NCBI GenBank assembly: GCA_946478675.1
Contig: CAMLEF010000224.1
Coordinates: forward strand, 1-7,706
DNA from: an uncultured Flavobacteriales bacterium
GTDB taxonomy: Bacteria; Bacteroidota; Bacteroidia; Palsa-965
Reading direction: 5' to 3'
Length of the DNA: 7,706 bases
The notes beneath the pieces are model-generated. The model saw only the letters and a list, made by a program, of their open reading frames with translations. It was not told the DNA's origin and searched no databases. Positions 6,564 to 7,706 of this stretch are shown in pieces. Within the stretch, counting starts at the first letter, position 1. Every line of letters begins with the position of its first letter. The position numbers and the translations under genes are program-made.

Positions 6564-7706
6564 ATGAAACGTATTGTCACTTTCGTCCTCTCCTGCTCCG
6601 TTGCGATGACTGCATTTGCGCAGAAAGACCGTCACGACAAAGGAGGAATGAAACCGTATTCCAATCCGTTCATGACGCAGATCAAGCAGAAGCTCGGCGA
6701 TTTCAACAACAAGCCGAAGGAAGAAGAGAAGCGCTTCATGATGGATTACACCGGCGTGGATATTCCGAAATCCATGAGCGAGTTCAAGACCGTTTTCACC
6801 CAACCTGCCATTTCACAGGGAACGACCAACACCTGCTGGTGCTTCTCCACGCTCTCCTACTATGAAACCGAAATCAACCGAATCTCCAAGCAAGACATCC
6901 GTCTTTCGCAGTCGTACATTGTTTACTGGGAGTACGTGGAAAAAGCGAAAGAGTTTGTTCGCACCCGCGGCACTTCAGCTTTCGGCGAAGGCTCCGAATC
7001 GAACGCGGTAACCCGCATGATGAAACAGTACGGCCTCGTTCCTTACGACCAGTACACCGGTCTCAAGCCGAACCAGCCGTTCTATGATCACGTCTCGCTG
7101 TACGAAGAGCTCAACGCTTACCTGCAAAACGTAAAAGCGAGCGGCGCCTGGAATGAAGAAACCGTTGTCGCAACGATCAAGTCGATCATGGAATTCCACA
7201 TGGGAAAACCGCCGGTTGACGTGACCGTCGACGGAAAGAAAATGACGCCGCAGCAATACCTCACCGACGTGTGCAAGCTCAATCCCGACGACTACGTGGA
7301 ATTCATGTCGCTCATGCAGTCGCCGTACTGGACGAAAGCGGAATACAACGTGCCGGACAACTGGTGGCATTCCACCGATTACTACAACGTGCCGCTCGAC
7401 ACCTGGATGGACATCATCAAGAAAGGCATCAAAGCCGGTTACAGCATGGCCATCGGCGGCGACGTTTCCGAAAGCGGCATCAGCCCGCAGCTCGGCGTTG
7501 CGATGATCCCGAGCTACGATATTCCGCACGAGTACATCGATGAGAACGCGCGACAGTTCCGCTTCAGCAACGGCAGCACCACCGACGATCACGGCGTGCA
7601 TCTCTGCGGCTGGTGCGAAAAGCCGAACGGCATGTGGTTCCTCATTAAAGATTCCGGCAGCAGCGCACGCAACAACCCGCAGAACCCCGGCTACTATTAT
7701 TACCAC
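6564..7706 (+). CDS. Exported C1 family (C1B, bleomycin hydrolase/PepC-like) cysteine peptidase, 3'-partial
   Basis: The 381 visible residues encode a papain-fold peptidase of the bleomycin-hydrolase/aminopeptidase C branch. A signal peptide MKRIVTFVLSCSVAMTAFA ends in AFA before Gln20, the typical Bacteroidota cleavage that leaves N-terminal Gln, so the enzyme acts in the periplasm or outside. The catalytic segment is QGTTNTCWCFS, with oxyanion Gln85 and nucleophile Cys91 (six residues apart, as in papain). Then come the family-typical RLSQSYIVYWEYVEKAK and the long C1B insertion with NWWHSTDYYNVPLDTWMDII and GYSMAIGGDVSESGI. The His segment is DDHGVHLCGW with His343. The third catalytic position, normally Asn in a KNSWG context, is Asp363 in WFLIKDSGSS. 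Whether this is a subfamily trait or lowers activity cannot be told here. The ATG at 6564 has an A8 run (6550-6557) just upstream instead of a Shine-Dalgarno. Only the C-terminus is missing at the window end. C1B peptidases are often aminopeptidases, but the substrate is unknown. Confidence 0.92.
   Translation, partial: MKRIVTFVLSCSVAMTAFAQKDRHDKGGMKPYSNPFMTQIKQKLGDFNNKPKEEEKRFMMDYTGVDIPKSMSEFKTVFTQPAISQGTTNTCWCFSTLSYYETEINRISKQDIRLSQSYIVYWEYVEKAKEFVRTRGTSAFGEGSESNAVTRMMKQYGLVPYDQYTGLKPNQPFYDHVSLYEELNAYLQNVKASGAWNEETVVATIKSIMEFHMGKPPVDVTVDGKKMTPQQYLTDVCKLNPDDYVEFMSLMQSPYWTKAEYNVPDNWWHSTDYYNVPLDTWMDIIKKGIKAGYSMAIGGDVSESGISPQLGVAMIPSYDIPHEYIDENARQFRFSNGSTTDDHGVHLCGWCEKPNGMWFLIKDSGSSARNNPQNPGYYYYH

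Noticed and set aside
6975..7706. Minus-strand open frame of 243 codons at the right edge
   Set aside because: It is antisense to the C1 peptidase, which has a signal peptide and catalytic motifs; the reverse product shows only low-complexity Val/Arg/His composition.
1..7706. CRISPR arrays, tRNA or rRNA genes, insertion sequences
   Set aside because: No regularly spaced repeats, no tRNA-like cloverleaf and no transposase or terminal repeats were seen on either strand.

Overview
The window reads as chromosomal DNA of a member of the Bacteroidota with moderately high GC. The evidence is a GWxTD-domain protein, a bleomycin-hydrolase-like C1 peptidase whose signal peptide leaves an N-terminal Gln, A-rich rather than Shine-Dalgarno-like start regions, and 7-base tandem TTCAAGG/CCTTGAA-type repeats between genes. 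All genes I can support lie on the plus strand. The long minus-strand ORFs are shadows produced by the codon bias. The order or family within the phylum cannot be fixed from this sequence.

Positions 2-3420 hold three tightly packed genes. They are the 3' part of rmuC (a membrane-anchored PD-(D/E)xK nuclease-like protein), a GWxTD-domain exported protein, and rlmB (23S rRNA 2'-O-methyltransferase). rmuC and the GWxTD gene share an ATGA overlap. The GWxTD stop codon TGA is followed at once, in the same frame, by the GTG start of rlmB. The three are probably co-transcribed and translationally coupled.

Positions 3421-3491 are a short spacer made of 7-base repeat units arranged as an imperfect inverted repeat.

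Positions 3492-6339 hold a second compact unit. It contains a polytopic GT-C-like membrane protein, overlapping by ATGA a 235-residue single-pass protein, which is followed after 2 nt by a 246-residue single-pass protein. The last two are diverged paralogues. They have the same layout and share a TGRA motif, with a Trp and a Glu at identical residue numbers (195 and 222). Their periplasmic region resembles the first, helical domain of the gliding/type IX secretion motor protein GldM/PorM. No GldL-like partner and no further GldM domains are visible. This is the most unusual part of the window.

Positions 6340-6563 are non-coding. They hold a 12-bp palindrome, a probable terminator hairpin, a perfect 8-bp inverted repeat with a 12-nt spacer, and an A-rich leader. 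The next gene, cut by the window end, encodes an exported C1B-type cysteine peptidase with Cys91 and His343 and an Asp where the usual Asn would be.
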